Source: JAAYBF01 sp963715445 (GTDB lineage Bacteria; Actinomycetota; Thermoleophilia; Solirubrobacterales; Thermoleophilaceae). From it: a DNA stretch of 64,000 nucleotides. A program made the position numbers and the translations under genes. The stretch is from NCBI GenBank assembly GCA_963715445.1, contig OY970240.1:806001-870000 (forward strand), read 5' to 3'. The notes under the pieces are model-generated. The model saw only the letters and a program-made list of their open reading frames with translations, was not told the DNA's origin and did no database searches. How positions within the stretch are numbered: the stretch's first letter is position 1; the number at the start of each line of letters is the position of its first letter. Shown here in pieces: positions 41,067-50,463 of this stretch.

Positions 41067-41660
41067 TTGGCACGTAGATCTCTAAAGCCGCAGTTGAACC
41101 AGATCCGCACCTGGGTACGGCAGGGCCGTACCGACGCGTGGATCGCCCACCAGCTGGATGTGTCCGTGAAGGACATCTCCGCCTTCAAGCGCGAGCACGA
41201 GCTGGTGCCCGGCGAATCGGTCGAAGCCGAGTCCGATCTGTTCGGGCCCCGCATCGACGAGGAGGAGCTCGACCTGCGCTCCGAGGACGAGGCGCTGGTC
41301 GCCGCGGCCCTCGAGGCCGAGGAGGAGCGACGTGCGGCCGAGGCAGCCGAGACCGCCGCGAACGCGCCCGACGAACCTGCCGAGGGATCCGACGAGGAGG
41401 GCGAGGAGTCCACGGGCGAGGCCCGGCGCCGCAGAGGCCGTCGCGGAGGCCGCGGCAGGCGCCGCACCCGCAAGGCGCTCGACGGATCCTTCGATCACGG
41501 CGAGGACGGCTACGGCCTGTGGCTCGACCCCGCCGTGCAGGACGACCCGGTGTACGCAGAGCACTGGGCCGGACACCGGCCGGTCACCGTCACGGTGGAG
41601 CCGGACCGGATCGTCATCACCCGCGCGGGCGAGGCCCCCGCGGGCGACAGCGACGACTGA
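41067..41660 (+). CDS. Hypothetical protein with HTH-like N-terminus and Arg/Gly-rich segment
   Basis: A 197-residue protein starting TTG. Residues ~8-45 look like a helix-turn-helix (IRTWVRQGRTDAWIAHQLDV). A long acidic, Ala/Glu-rich stretch follows (~50-115), then a strongly basic Arg/Gly block (~117-135). A C-terminal segment (YGLWLDPAVQDDPVYAEHWA) ends in beta strands. The mixed acidic and RG-rich layout suggests nucleic-acid binding, but no family was recognised. Confidence 0.6.
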   Translation: MARRSLKPQLNQIRTWVRQGRTDAWIAHQLDVSVKDISAFKREHELVPGESVEAESDLFGPRIDEEELDLRSEDEALVAAALEAEEERRAAEAAETAANAPDEPAEGSDEEGEESTGEARRRRGRRGGRGRRRTRKALDGSFDHGEDGYGLWLDPAVQDDPVYAEHWAGHRPVTVTVEPDRIVITRAGEAPAGDSDD

Positions 41661-41703
41661 GCCTGCCTCCAGGCACAGCCGCCGCGACGATCAGGAGCAG
41701 CAG

Positions 41704-42006
41704 CTAGCTGGACTCCTCTTCGTAGCGCCGCCGTCCACCCGCGTAGTCGGACGCCTGCCGCGCGTACAGGGCGAAGGCCGCGTCGACGATCCACGCGATG
41801 CCCGTGCCGGCCGAGTGGCGCTGGGCCACCTCGTCCGCCCAGTCGGTGCCCGATCCGTAGAGCTCCGCGAGCTCTGTGACCTCGAAGGTCGAGCCGAGCC
41901 GCTTGCGCACCTCCTCCACCACGGCGCGCACCGCGCGGTCGTGGTGCGAATCGGCTCCAACGCGCCGCTCCCCCTCCTTCCACTGGTCGAGGGCGTTCTC
42001 GAACAT
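41704..42006 (-). CDS. Hypothetical protein downstream of ftsB
   Basis: A 100-residue protein (MFENALDQWKEGERRV; FEVTELAELYGSGTDWADEV; GTGIAWIVDAAFALYARQ). No domain recognised. The ATG at 42006 has AGGTG a few bases upstream; a GTG at 42015 is also open. It begins about 19 bases after the ftsB stop, so it is probably the last gene of the eno-ftsB transcript. Confidence 0.65.
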   Translation of the reverse strand: MFENALDQWKEGERRVGADSHHDRAVRAVVEEVRKRLGSTFEVTELAELYGSGTDWADEVAQRHSAGTGIAWIVDAAFALYARQASDYAGGRRRYEEESS

Positions 42007-42025
42007 GTAGGACACCTACGCGACG

Positions 42026-42355
42026 TTAGCGCGGAGGGTTCTCGATGACGTAGGAGCGCTCGCCCTGGAGAACCATCCCGAGCTTGCGCGCCTCGCGCTC
42101 GAGCGCGGCCGAGCCGCGCAGCTCACGCGCCCGCTTGGTCAGGCGAGCGTGCTCGGCCTCGAGCTCCTGCAGCTCCTGCGTCTGCGAGGCGGCCGTGCGC
42201 GACTGCTCGAACCAGTGCTTGGCCGGCGAGATGTAGAGCATCAGGATCACGCCGAGCAGCCCCAAGAGAGCCACGCGCCCGAGCCTGTCCCAGCGGATCC
42301 CGCCGGGGCGCCTGGCATGGGAGGCGCGGCGGCGGGGAGTGGCTGCGGCGGGCAT
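42026..42355 (-). CDS. ftsB: FtsB/DivIC-type septum formation protein
   Basis: A 109-residue bitopic division protein. It has a basic cytoplasmic N-terminus (~1-27), one membrane helix (VALLGLLGVILMLYI), then a periplasmic coiled coil (QELQELEAEHARLTKRARELR) and a short C-terminal domain (ALEREARKLGMVLQGERSYVI). This is the standard FtsB/DivIC layout; it would join FtsL and FtsQ at the septum. Its place directly after eno is the usual actinobacterial arrangement. AAGG lies 9 bases before the ATG. Confidence 0.88.
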   Translation of the reverse strand: MPAAATPRRRASHARRPGGIRWDRLGRVALLGLLGVILMLYISPAKHWFEQSRTAASQTQELQELEAEHARLTKRARELRGSAALEREARKLGMVLQGERSYVIENPPR

Positions 42356-42399
42356 CCAAGCGGCCTTCGACGCCGAGCCACCGCCTCCTCCACGATCGG

Positions 42400-43674
42400 T
42401 CAGCTGCGGAAGACCTTGCGGCCGGGGTACTCGGCGTGGGCGCCGAGAGCCTCCTCGATCCGCAGCAGCTGGTTGTACTTCGCCACGCGGTCCGAGCGCG
42501 ATGGGGCGCCGGTCTTGATCTGACCGCAGCCGGTCGCCACGGCGAGGTCGGCGATCGTCGTGTCCTCGGTCTCCCCGGAGCGGTGCGACATGACGGCGGT
42601 GTAGCCGGCGGCGTGCGCCATCGCGATCGCCTCCAGCGTCTCGGTGAGGGTGCCGATCTGGTTGACCTTGATCAGGATCGAGTTGCCGACGCCGAGGTCG
42701 ATGCCGCGCTTCAGCCGCTCGGTGTTGGTCACGAAGAGGTCGTCGCCTACGAGCTGAACGCGATCGCCGAGACGCTCGGTGAGGGACTTCCAGCCGTCCC
42801 AGTCCTCCTCGTCCATGCCGTCCTCGATCGAGAGGATCGGGTAGCGGCCCGCCATCTCGGCCCAGTAGGCGGCGAGCTCCTCGGAGGACAGCACGCGGCC
42901 CTCGTGCTCGAGGTTGTAGGCGCCGTTCTCGTAGATCTCGCTGGCCGCCGGGTCGAGCGCGATCGCCACGTCCTCGCCGGGCGTGTAGCCGGCTGCCTCG
43001 ATGCCGGCGATCAGCATCTGCAGCGCCGCCTCGTTCGAGTCGAGATCCGGCGCGAAGCCGCCCTCGTCGCCGACGGCGGTGCTCAGCCCGCGCTCGTGGA
43101 GCGTCTTCTTCAGCGCGTGGAACACCTCGGCGCCGGTTCGCAGCCCCTCCGCGAAGCTCGGCGCCCCACACGGGACGACCATGAACTCCTGGAAATCGAC
43201 TTTGTTGTCGGCGTGCGCGCCGCCGTTGAGGACGTTCATCATCGGCACCGGCAGGGTGGTGGCATCGGAGCCGCCGAGATGACGCCAGAGCGGCTCGCCG
43301 GCGTCGGCCGCCGCGGCCTTGGCCACCGCGAGCGAGATCCCGAGGATCGCATTGGCCCCGAGCCGTGCCTTGTTGGGCGTGCCGTCGGCGGCGATCATCG
43401 CGCGGTCGACCGCCTGCTGGTCGTCCGCGTCCAGGCCGAGCACGACCTGCGCCAGCTCGCCGTTCGCGTTCGCGACGGCGGTCGTGACGCCCTTGCCGAG
43501 ATAGGCCTCGCCGCCGTCGCGCAGTTCGACGGCCTCGAACTCGCCCGTGGAGGCACCCGAGGGAACCGCGGCGCGACCGGTCGCGCCGGAGGAGAGCCCG
43601 ACTTCGACCTCGACGGTGGGGTTGCCGCGGCTGTCGAGCACCTGCCGGGCGTGAACCTTCGTTATCTCGCTCAC
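42400..43674 (-). CDS. eno: Enolase
   Basis: A 424-residue enolase, full length. It interconverts 2-phosphoglycerate and phosphoenolpyruvate in glycolysis. Metal and substrate motifs are intact: GASTGEFEAVELRD loop, SIEDGMDEEDWDGW (Mg ligands), the catalytic-lysine strand SILIKVNQIGTLTE, and VMSHRSGETEDTTIADLAV. Its start overlaps the mazG stop by 4 bases, indicating coupling. Confidence 0.98.
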   Translation of the reverse strand: MSEITKVHARQVLDSRGNPTVEVEVGLSSGATGRAAVPSGASTGEFEAVELRDGGEAYLGKGVTTAVANANGELAQVVLGLDADDQQAVDRAMIAADGTPNKARLGANAILGISLAVAKAAAADAGEPLWRHLGGSDATTLPVPMMNVLNGGAHADNKVDFQEFMVVPCGAPSFAEGLRTGAEVFHALKKTLHERGLSTAVGDEGGFAPDLDSNEAALQMLIAGIEAAGYTPGEDVAIALDPAASEIYENGAYNLEHEGRVLSSEELAAYWAEMAGRYPILSIEDGMDEEDWDGWKSLTERLGDRVQLVGDDLFVTNTERLKRGIDLGVGNSILIKVNQIGTLTETLEAIAMAHAAGYTAVMSHRSGETEDTTIADLAVATGCGQIKTGAPSRSDRVAKYNQLLRIEEALGAHAEYPGRKVFRS

Positions 43675-44351
43675 TGGCTTTCCTGCGCCTCCTCGGCTTC
43701 TCTGATGTACCTGTCCGCGGCCGCTCGCAGCGCGAGCTCCGGGTCCGCTCCCGCCTCGACCGCTTCGGCCACGGCCGAGAAGAGGAGCGCACCGGCCGCC
43801 TCGAAGATCTCTTCACGCCCCTCGACCGCCGCCAGCCGCTCCGCTGCCTCGATCGCCGCAGAGGGCGGTCTGGGCGGCGGAGACGCCCGTCCGGCGCGCC
43901 TCTGGGCCTTCTTGGCGTACAGCGTCGCGGGAAGCGTATCCGGCAGATCCCCGAACAGCCCGCCGCCTTCCTGATCCCGCTTGATGCGGTCCCAGTTGGT
44001 GAGCACCTCGGCCGCCGACTCCGCCTCGACCTCGCCGAACACGTGCGGGTGGCGACGGACCAGCTTCTCGCGACAGTGATCGGCCACGGCCGCGAGCGAC
44101 CCGGCGTCGCGCTCCTCGAGCAGCATCGACAGGAACATCACCTGGAAGAGGACGTCGCCGAGCTCGTCGAGCAGCTTCGCGTCGTCACCGGCATGCGCGG
44201 CGTCAGCGAGCTCGTAGGCCTCTTCGACGGTGTGCGGCACGATCGAGCGCTCGTCCTGCTCGCGATCCCACGGACATTCGAGGCGCAGCCGCTTGGTTAT
44301 CTCGTCGAGCCGCTGGAGGGCCTCGGCGAGGCCGGCGGATCGCTCCGTCAC
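43671..44351 (-). CDS. mazG: MazG family nucleoside triphosphate pyrophosphohydrolase
   Basis: A 226-residue NTP pyrophosphatase. The opening LDEITKRLRLECPWDREQ and the two acidic metal-binding pairs (EEAYELADA and DELGDVLFQVMF) define a MazG domain, followed by RHPHVFG. The C-terminal ~70 residues are a degenerate second helical segment. The enzyme removes abnormal or surplus NTPs. The GTG at 44351 overlaps the last base of the TAG of the upstream SurA-like gene. Confidence 0.92.
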   Translation of the reverse strand: MTERSAGLAEALQRLDEITKRLRLECPWDREQDERSIVPHTVEEAYELADAAHAGDDAKLLDELGDVLFQVMFLSMLLEERDAGSLAAVADHCREKLVRRHPHVFGEVEAESAAEVLTNWDRIKRDQEGGGLFGDLPDTLPATLYAKKAQRRAGRASPPPRPPSAAIEAAERLAAVEGREEIFEAAGALLFSAVAEAVEAGADPELALRAAADRYIREAEEAQESQ

Positions 44352-45622
44352 TACGGAGCGGGCTGCGGGGCCTGCTGCGGCGGCGCGGCCTGCTGGGGTG
44401 CGGCTTGCTGCGGCGGCGCGGCCTGCTGCGGCGCGCCCTGCGGAGCGGCGCCGGGAACCACAGGGGCGGCCGGCTTCGCGTCGGGCGCGCTGCCCGAGGC
44501 CGGCCCGGTGTCGGTCTTGACCCGTGGGCCGTTGCTGCAGGTGGCGACGAGGAAGCCCTCCGCGCAGACCGTCTTGTCCGTGAAGTCCTCTTGGAACTCG
44601 GTGATGAAGTCCTCGAGCTTCTCCTGGCCGCCCTCCTGGGCGAGCTGGCTGCGGATCTGCTGCTTGGCCTCTTCCAGGGGCCGCTGACTCGGCGGTGTGA
44701 TCTTGGTCACCTCGAAGACGTACCACCCGGACTGAGTCTTGAGCGGACCCTCGACCTTGCCCTCGTCGGCCTGGAAAGCAGCGGCGCCGAGCGTCGGCTC
44801 CAGCGCGCTGGCTGTGGTCCCGCGCAGCTTGCCGCCCTGTGCCTTCGAAGCCTTGTGGATCGAGTACTCCTTGGCGACCGACTTGAAGCTGGCGCCGTCG
44901 TCGAGCTCCTTCTTCGCGGCCTCGGCCTTCGCCTCGGTCTTGGTGAGGACGACGTTGAGGTCGCGCTGCTCCGGCTGGGAGACGAAGAGCGCCTTGTTCT
45001 CCTCGTAGTACTCCTCGATGTCGTCCTCGCTGACGCTGCTCTCGTCCTTCTGGACCTTCTCGGCCAGCTTCTGCTGGATGCTCTGCATCTTGATCTGGAA
45101 GAGGATGTCCGACTCGCTGCTGCCGGACTCGCGCAGGAACTTCTTGTAGTCCTTCGGCTTGGGGAAGGACTGCTTCTTCTGCTCCTCGAAGGTCTTGACG
45201 ATCTCGGAGTCGCTCACCTCGATGTCCTGCTCCTCGGCCTCCTGCACCAGCCACTGGGACTGGACCAGGAACGTCATGACCTGGTCCTTGACCTGCGTGT
45301 GGGCGTCCTTGCACTGCTTGCGCAGCTCGCGGTCCGGCGCCGCCTCCTGGCCCTTGGGCTGCTGCGCCTTGCGCTCGGTGACGCAGGCGGTGAAGTTGGG
45401 CAGGTCGCTCATCTCCGGCACCGCGCCGAGCTGCGCCTCGGCGCCCTTCGCCGTAGTGACGTAGTAGCGGTTGAAGTCCTTCTCGGTGATGACGGTGTCG
45501 CCGACCTTGGCTACGGCGCCATCCGGAACATCGTCTCCACAGCCGGCTGTCCCCACCACGAGGAGGCCCGCCATGGCGGCGCCCGCGACTGCTCGGACTG
45601 CTTTGGTTCGAAGTGAAGTCAT
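44351..45622 (-). CDS. SurA/PrsA-like lipoprotein peptidyl-prolyl isomerase
   Basis: A 423-residue exported foldase. A signal peptide with lipobox (VVGTAGC, Cys28) is followed by a SurA-type N-terminal helical chaperone domain. The parvulin/PpiC domain is at ~215-325 (VSQPEQRDLNVVLTKT; GGKLRG; GPLKTQSGWYVFEVTKI). It ends in a Pro/Gln/Ala-rich tail of PPQQAAP repeats. It would assist folding of secreted proteins outside the membrane, fitting the many exported proteins in this genome. Confidence 0.9.
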   Translation of the reverse strand: MTSLRTKAVRAVAGAAMAGLLVVGTAGCGDDVPDGAVAKVGDTVITEKDFNRYYVTTAKGAEAQLGAVPEMSDLPNFTACVTERKAQQPKGQEAAPDRELRKQCKDAHTQVKDQVMTFLVQSQWLVQEAEEQDIEVSDSEIVKTFEEQKKQSFPKPKDYKKFLRESGSSESDILFQIKMQSIQQKLAEKVQKDESSVSEDDIEEYYEENKALFVSQPEQRDLNVVLTKTEAKAEAAKKELDDGASFKSVAKEYSIHKASKAQGGKLRGTTASALEPTLGAAAFQADEGKVEGPLKTQSGWYVFEVTKITPPSQRPLEEAKQQIRSQLAQEGGQEKLEDFITEFQEDFTDKTVCAEGFLVATCSNGPRVKTDTGPASGSAPDAKPAAPVVPGAAPQGAPQQAAPPQQAAPQQAAPPQQAPQPAP

Positions 45623-45672
45623 CGGAAAATGGTCGGGCGCTCTCCCTCGAGCGCACCGGACGGTGGTCGATC

Positions 45673-48600
45673 CTAGCGGAGCGGCCCCGGTCCCGTGCCA
45701 TCAACCTCCGCCTGCGGCCGGCTGCTCGCCTCGAGAACCGCCTCGGCCGCCTTCACGACAGCGGCGAAGCGCTCCGAGGCCTCGTCGGGCACGCGCACGC
45801 GCACGGTGCTGCGCCCCGATTCGTACACGGCGCCTGGGACTCGCTCGCGCAGGATCGCGACCTGCGAGGAGTCCAGCTCGATCGGCGATACGGCGAGCTT
45901 CCCGCCCGCGAAGCCCACGGCGCGCGCTCCGGCACGCCCGAGCTTGATGCGAGCGTCCTGGAGCTTGATGAGGTTGTCGAGCGGCTCGGGCACCGGCCCG
46001 AAGCGGTCCTCGAGCTCCTCGCGCAGGAGGATCAGGTCCGCGATCTCCTTCGCCCCGGCTACGCGGCGATGCACCTCGATCTTCGCCGCCTCGTACGGCA
46101 CGTAGTCGCCGGGCACGAAGGCGTCCACCGGGAGATCGATGCGCACCGGCTCGGGAGCCTCTTCCGAGGCATCTCCCGCAAGCGCGGCGACGGCGTCGTC
46201 GAGCATCGAGACGTACAGCTCGAAGCCGATCGCGGCCACGTGGCCCGACTGGTCGTCGCCGAGCAGGTTGCCGGCGCCGCGGATCTCGAGGTCGCGCATG
46301 GCGATCTTGAAGCCGGAGCCGAGCTCTGTGTAGTCGGAGAGGGTCGAGAGGCGGGCGGCCGCGTCTTCGGTGAGGGCGGCCGCGGAGGGATACAGCAGGT
46401 AGGCGTAGGCGCGCTCCTTGGAGCGCCCGACGCGGCCTCTGATCTGGTAGAGCTGGGCCAGCCCGAGCTCATCGGCGCGCTCGACGATCAGCGTGTTCGC
46501 GTTCGAGATGTCGAGGCCCGACTCGACGATCGTCGTGCAGACGAGCACGTCGGCCTCGCCGCGCAGGAAGGCGAGCATCACCTTCTCCAGCTGGCCCTCC
46601 TCCATCTGGCCGTGGGCCACCAGCACCCGCGCCTGCGGGCACATCGCGCGGACCCGCTCGGCGGTCTCCTCGATCGAGTCGACGCGGTTGTGGAGGAAGA
46701 AGGCCTGCCCCTTGCGCGCCACCTCGCGATCGATCGAGCGCTTGACGAGATCCTCGTCGTACTCGCCGACGTAGGTCTTGACCGGCCGGCGGCCCTCGGG
46801 GGGCGTCTCGATCACCGATATGTCGCGCAGGCCGGCGAGCGACATCTGCAGCGTGCGGGGGATCGGCGTGGCCGACAGGGAGATCACGTCGACGCGCAGC
46901 CGCAGCTGGCGCATCAGCTCCTTCTGCTTGACGCCGAAGCGCTGCTCCTCGTCCACGATCAGCAGGCCGAGGTCCTTCGGCCGAACGTCGCGCGAGAGCA
47001 GCCGGTGGGTGCCGATCAGGATGTCCACCTTGCCGGCCTCGAAGTCCTTCAGCGCGGCGTTGACCTCCTTCTGGGAGCGGAAGCGCGACACCTGCTCGAT
47101 GCGGAACGGGTAGTCGCGCAGGCGCTCGGAGAACGTGCCGTGGTGCTGCTGGGCGAGGACGGTGGTCGGCACCAGGAACATCACCTGCTTCGAGTCGGCG
47201 GCGGCCTTGAAGGCGGCCCGCAGCGCGACCTCGGTCTTGCCGTAGCCCACGTCGCCGCAGATCAGGCGGTCCATCGGGCGCGCCTCCTCCATGTCGGCGC
47301 GGACGGCCTCGATCGCCTGGAGCTGGTCGGGCGTCTCGCGGAACGGGAAGGCGCCCTCGAACTCGAGCTGCCACTCGCCGTCGGCGGGGAAGGCGTAGCC
47401 CGCGCGCCGCTTGCGCTCGGCATAGAGGTTGATCAGCTCGCCCGCGAGGGCCTCGGCCGCGCGGCGGGCGCGCAGCTTCATCTTCTCCCAGGCGGCGCCG
47501 CCGAGCTTCGAGAGCGGCGGGTCGCCGGAGTCGGCGCCGAAGTAGCGGCCGATCTTGTGGAGCTGGTCCGACGGCACGAAGACGCGGTCGCCGTCCTTGT
47601 ACTCGAGCTGCAGGTAGTCCCGCGTCACACCGCCGACCGTCTTCGTCTCGAAGCCGGTGAACAGCGCGATGCCGTGGTCCTCGTGCACCACCGGCGATCC
47701 GGCGCGCAGCTCGGTGAAGCTGCTCAGCGCCCCGGCACGGCTGCCGGGGCCGGTCTGCGGCGTGGCGCGGCGCTGGCGCAGCAGGCGGTGGTCGGGGATC
47801 ACCGCCAGCTTGAAGGTGGGCGCTATGAAGCCCTCGCGCAGGTTCGCGGCCGCGAAGAGCAGGCCGGGCTCATCCTGGCCGGGGGCGGCGCCGTCCAGGA
47901 AGTTGGCCCGCAGGCGAGTGAGGTTGTAGGCGGCACGCTCGGCCTCCCCCTGCCGCCGCCAGGCGACCAGCGTGCGGTAGCCGGAGCGCACCAGCTTCTC
48001 GAGCTCGGGCTCCGCGGCCTCCAGCGAGCGGGCGGCCGTATGGGCGGCCTGGGCGCGGAAGGTGTGCGGCTGATCTCCCGAGATGCTCGACAGGCGCAGC
48101 GAGGCGCGCTCGTCGAGCGTCGCCTCGAGGCGCTCGGGGCTCACGTACAGGTGGCCGGCATCGCGATCGTGGAAGCTCGTCGTCACGTCGTCCCAGTAGT
48201 CGCGCAGCGCCGGCGCCAGCTCCTCCTCGGCGGCGATCACCACCGTCGCCTGCTCCGGGAGCAGGTCGAGCAGCTCGCCGAAGCGATCGACCGGAAGCAG
48301 CTCCGCCACGTCGGGCCGCTCGCCCTCCTCCGAGGCGGCGGCGATCTCCGCCAGCTCGCGGTGCTCGGGCGCCAGCTCGGCGGCCGGCGCTATCTCCACC
48401 CGCTCCACCTCCTCGAGCGAGCGCTGGGTGAAGGTCGAGAAGAAGGTGAGCCGCTCGACCTCGATGTCGAACAGCTCGCAGCGCACCGCGCGCTCCTCGG
48501 TAGCGGGGTAGACGTCGAGGATGTCGCCGCGCACCGCGAACTGGCCGCGCTCCTCCACCTGCTCGACGCGCTCGTAGCCGCAGGCGGCGAGCTCCAGGGC

Positions 48601-49086
48601 GGTGTCGTCGAGATCGAGCAGGCCGCCCTTCTCGATCGCGAAGCCGTGCGGGCGCAGCTCCCGGTCGGGCACCTTCTCGGCGAGGGCCACCGCTCCCGCC
48701 ACGACCACCGCCGCGCCCCGCTCGGAGTCCCCGCCGGCTTCCTGCGGGTCGGCGAGCAGGTCGTCGAGCGCCGCTATGCGCAGACCCACGAGGTGGGGCG
48801 GCGGCGTGAGATGGGACTCGTAGCGCACGCCGCGCGCCGGGTAGAGCCGGACCGGACGCGGCGCCAGGTACTGCTTCAGGTCGGCGGCGAGATCGCGCGC
48901 GGCGCGGTCGTCACCGGCCACCACCAGGGCCGGGCGGTCGGGCTGGGCGTCGAGCAGCGCCGCCAGCAGGAAGGGACGCAGGCTCGAGGAGACGAAGGCG
49001 CGCTGGGGCTCACGGCCGGCCGCCTCGGCAAGCGCTGCGACCGCTGGATCGGCCTGGGCATGGATGAGCAGTGAGCGAAGCGACAT
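45673..49086 (-). CDS. mfd: Transcription-repair coupling factor
   Basis: About 1137 residues, full length. Mfd removes stalled RNA polymerase and recruits the UvrABC system. In order: UvrB-like N-terminal domains; the RNA-polymerase-interacting domain (GSPVVHEDHGIALFTG ... VFVPSDQLHKIGRY); the RecG-like helicase core with GDVGYGKTEVALRAAF (Walker A), IVDEEQRFGV (DEEQ box), SATPIPRTLQ and the QIRGRVGRS motif; and the C-terminal TRCF domain. The ATG at 49086 is used; a GTG at 49104 is also open. Confidence 0.97.
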   Translation of the reverse strand: MSLRSLLIHAQADPAVAALAEAAGREPQRAFVSSSLRPFLLAALLDAQPDRPALVVAGDDRAARDLAADLKQYLAPRPVRLYPARGVRYESHLTPPPHLVGLRIAALDDLLADPQEAGGDSERGAAVVVAGAVALAEKVPDRELRPHGFAIEKGGLLDLDDTALELAACGYERVEQVEERGQFAVRGDILDVYPATEERAVRCELFDIEVERLTFFSTFTQRSLEEVERVEIAPAAELAPEHRELAEIAAASEEGERPDVAELLPVDRFGELLDLLPEQATVVIAAEEELAPALRDYWDDVTTSFHDRDAGHLYVSPERLEATLDERASLRLSSISGDQPHTFRAQAAHTAARSLEAAEPELEKLVRSGYRTLVAWRRQGEAERAAYNLTRLRANFLDGAAPGQDEPGLLFAAANLREGFIAPTFKLAVIPDHRLLRQRRATPQTGPGSRAGALSSFTELRAGSPVVHEDHGIALFTGFETKTVGGVTRDYLQLEYKDGDRVFVPSDQLHKIGRYFGADSGDPPLSKLGGAAWEKMKLRARRAAEALAGELINLYAERKRRAGYAFPADGEWQLEFEGAFPFRETPDQLQAIEAVRADMEEARPMDRLICGDVGYGKTEVALRAAFKAAADSKQVMFLVPTTVLAQQHHGTFSERLRDYPFRIEQVSRFRSQKEVNAALKDFEAGKVDILIGTHRLLSRDVRPKDLGLLIVDEEQRFGVKQKELMRQLRLRVDVISLSATPIPRTLQMSLAGLRDISVIETPPEGRRPVKTYVGEYDEDLVKRSIDREVARKGQAFFLHNRVDSIEETAERVRAMCPQARVLVAHGQMEEGQLEKVMLAFLRGEADVLVCTTIVESGLDISNANTLIVERADELGLAQLYQIRGRVGRSKERAYAYLLYPSAAALTEDAAARLSTLSDYTELGSGFKIAMRDLEIRGAGNLLGDDQSGHVAAIGFELYVSMLDDAVAALAGDASEEAPEPVRIDLPVDAFVPGDYVPYEAAKIEVHRRVAGAKEIADLILLREELEDRFGPVPEPLDNLIKLQDARIKLGRAGARAVGFAGGKLAVSPIELDSSQVAILRERVPGAVYESGRSTVRVRVPDEASERFAAVVKAAEAVLEASSRPQAEVDGTGPGPLR

Positions 49087-49134
49087 GGCACGCGAAACGG
49101 CCACGCGGGCATGCCGCGCGGCTCCCCGCCGATT

Positions 49135-49728
49135 CTAGGGAGCGGAGGGGGGAGCGCCGATCAGCCGCTCGAGCTCGTCGGTGGCGCTGTCCACGAGAGC
49201 CCTCACCTCGTCCGCCGGCTCGCTGAAGCGGCCGAGCACATAGGCGGAGACGACCTCCGGATCGGTCGAGTCGGGCCGCCCTACCCCAACGCGGACGCGA
49301 TGGAAATCGGGTCCGCCGAGCTCGCGCTTGAGCGACTTGAGGCCGTTGTGGCCCGCGAGGCCGCCGCCGAGGCGGGCCTCGATGCGCGCGTACGGCAGGT
49401 CGATCTCGTCGTGCACGGCGACGACCCGGTCGAGCGGGATCCCCAGCGCGCCGCGAGCCGGGCTCGCTGCACGGCCGGAGTCGTTCATGAAGGTCTGGGG
49501 CAGCAGGATCGCGACCCTCGGACCGCCGGGGCCGGTGCGCCCGTCGGTGTAGAGGCCGCCGTACTTCTTCTTCGGGCGCGGGAGCCCCCAGCGCTCGATG
49601 GCTCTGGCCGCCACCTCGAAGCCCACGTTGTGACGGGTGCGGGCGTACTTGTCGCCCGGGTTGCCAAGGCCGACGATCAGCCAGTCAACCCTGCCCCCGT
49701 CGCCCTCGCGGCGGCGGAACAGGCCCAT
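49135..49728 (-). CDS. pth: Peptidyl-tRNA hydrolase
   Basis: A 197-residue enzyme that frees tRNA from peptidyl-tRNA released by stalled ribosomes. Conserved residues are visible: VGLGNPG, YARTRHNVGFE (catalytic His), PQTFMNDSG, VAVHDEIDLP and GGGLAGHNGLKS. Length is normal. It begins 9 bases after the L25 gene, as in many actinobacteria. Confidence 0.97.
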   Translation of the reverse strand: MGLFRRREGDGGRVDWLIVGLGNPGDKYARTRHNVGFEVAARAIERWGLPRPKKKYGGLYTDGRTGPGGPRVAILLPQTFMNDSGRAASPARGALGIPLDRVVAVHDEIDLPYARIEARLGGGLAGHNGLKSLKRELGGPDFHRVRVGVGRPDSTDPEVVSAYVLGRFSEPADEVRALVDSATDELERLIGAPPSAP

Positions 49729-49737
49729 CGGGTGGCG

Positions 49738-50409
49738 CTACTCGCCCTCGCCCGAGTCGGAAGACGACTCGCCGTCGGCCTCACCCTCGGCCGGGGCCTC
49801 GCCCACGACCTCGGTCTCCGCCTCGATCTCCGGCTCCTCGACCTTGGTCGGCGGTACGACGGTGGCGATCGTGATCTCCTCGAGGTTCTCCTGGAGCAGC
49901 GTCGCGCCCTCGGGGATCGTGACGTCGGCGAGCGTCAGGTTCGCGCCGATCTCGAGGCCGGAGACGTCCACCACGATCCTCTCGGGGATGTCCGTCGGCA
50001 GCGCCTCGATGTCCAGCTCGCGGGTGATGTGATCGAGCACACCGCCCTCCTTGACACCGGGAACGTCCTCGACGCCCTCGAGCTCCACGGCCACGCGGGC
50101 ATGGATCTTCTCGCGCAGGTTCACCTCGAGCAGGTCGAGATGGGTGACGTCCTCGCGCACCGGGTGGAGCTGACGCTCCTTGAGGATCACCGGCACGGTC
50201 TTCTCGTCGCCGATCTGAACGTCGAACAGCGCGGAGCCGTCAACGAGGATGCGGCGCAGCTCGCGCTCACCGACCTTGAAGGCCACGGGCTCCTCGTGCG
50301 AGCCGCCGTAGAGGACGCCGGGCACGAAGCCCGAGCGACGTAGGCGCCGGGCGGCGCGAGATCCGCGCTCGGAGCGCATTTCAACCTTGAGTGAGAGACG
50401 GGAAGCCAT
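49738..50409 (-). CDS. rplY: 50S ribosomal protein L25, long (CTC) form
   Basis: A 223-residue 5S-rRNA-binding protein. The N-terminal L25 domain (SRAARRLRRSGFVPGVLYGG) is followed by the TL5/CTC beta domain (LREKIHARVAVELEGVEDVPG; LPTDIPERIVVDVS) and an acidic tail of Glu/Asp/Ser. The ATG at 50409 starts MASRLSLKVE; longer in-frame starts run toward the divergent AarF gene and lack family similarity. Confidence 0.95.
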   Translation of the reverse strand: MASRLSLKVEMRSERGSRAARRLRRSGFVPGVLYGGSHEEPVAFKVGERELRRILVDGSALFDVQIGDEKTVPVILKERQLHPVREDVTHLDLLEVNLREKIHARVAVELEGVEDVPGVKEGGVLDHITRELDIEALPTDIPERIVVDVSGLEIGANLTLADVTIPEGATLLQENLEEITIATVVPPTKVEEPEIEAETEVVGEAPAEGEADGESSSDSGEGE

Positions 50410-50463
50410 GACGGCCGGCCAGTCTAGCGGGGCGCGGACATCGCCGGCACTAGGCTCCATGCG

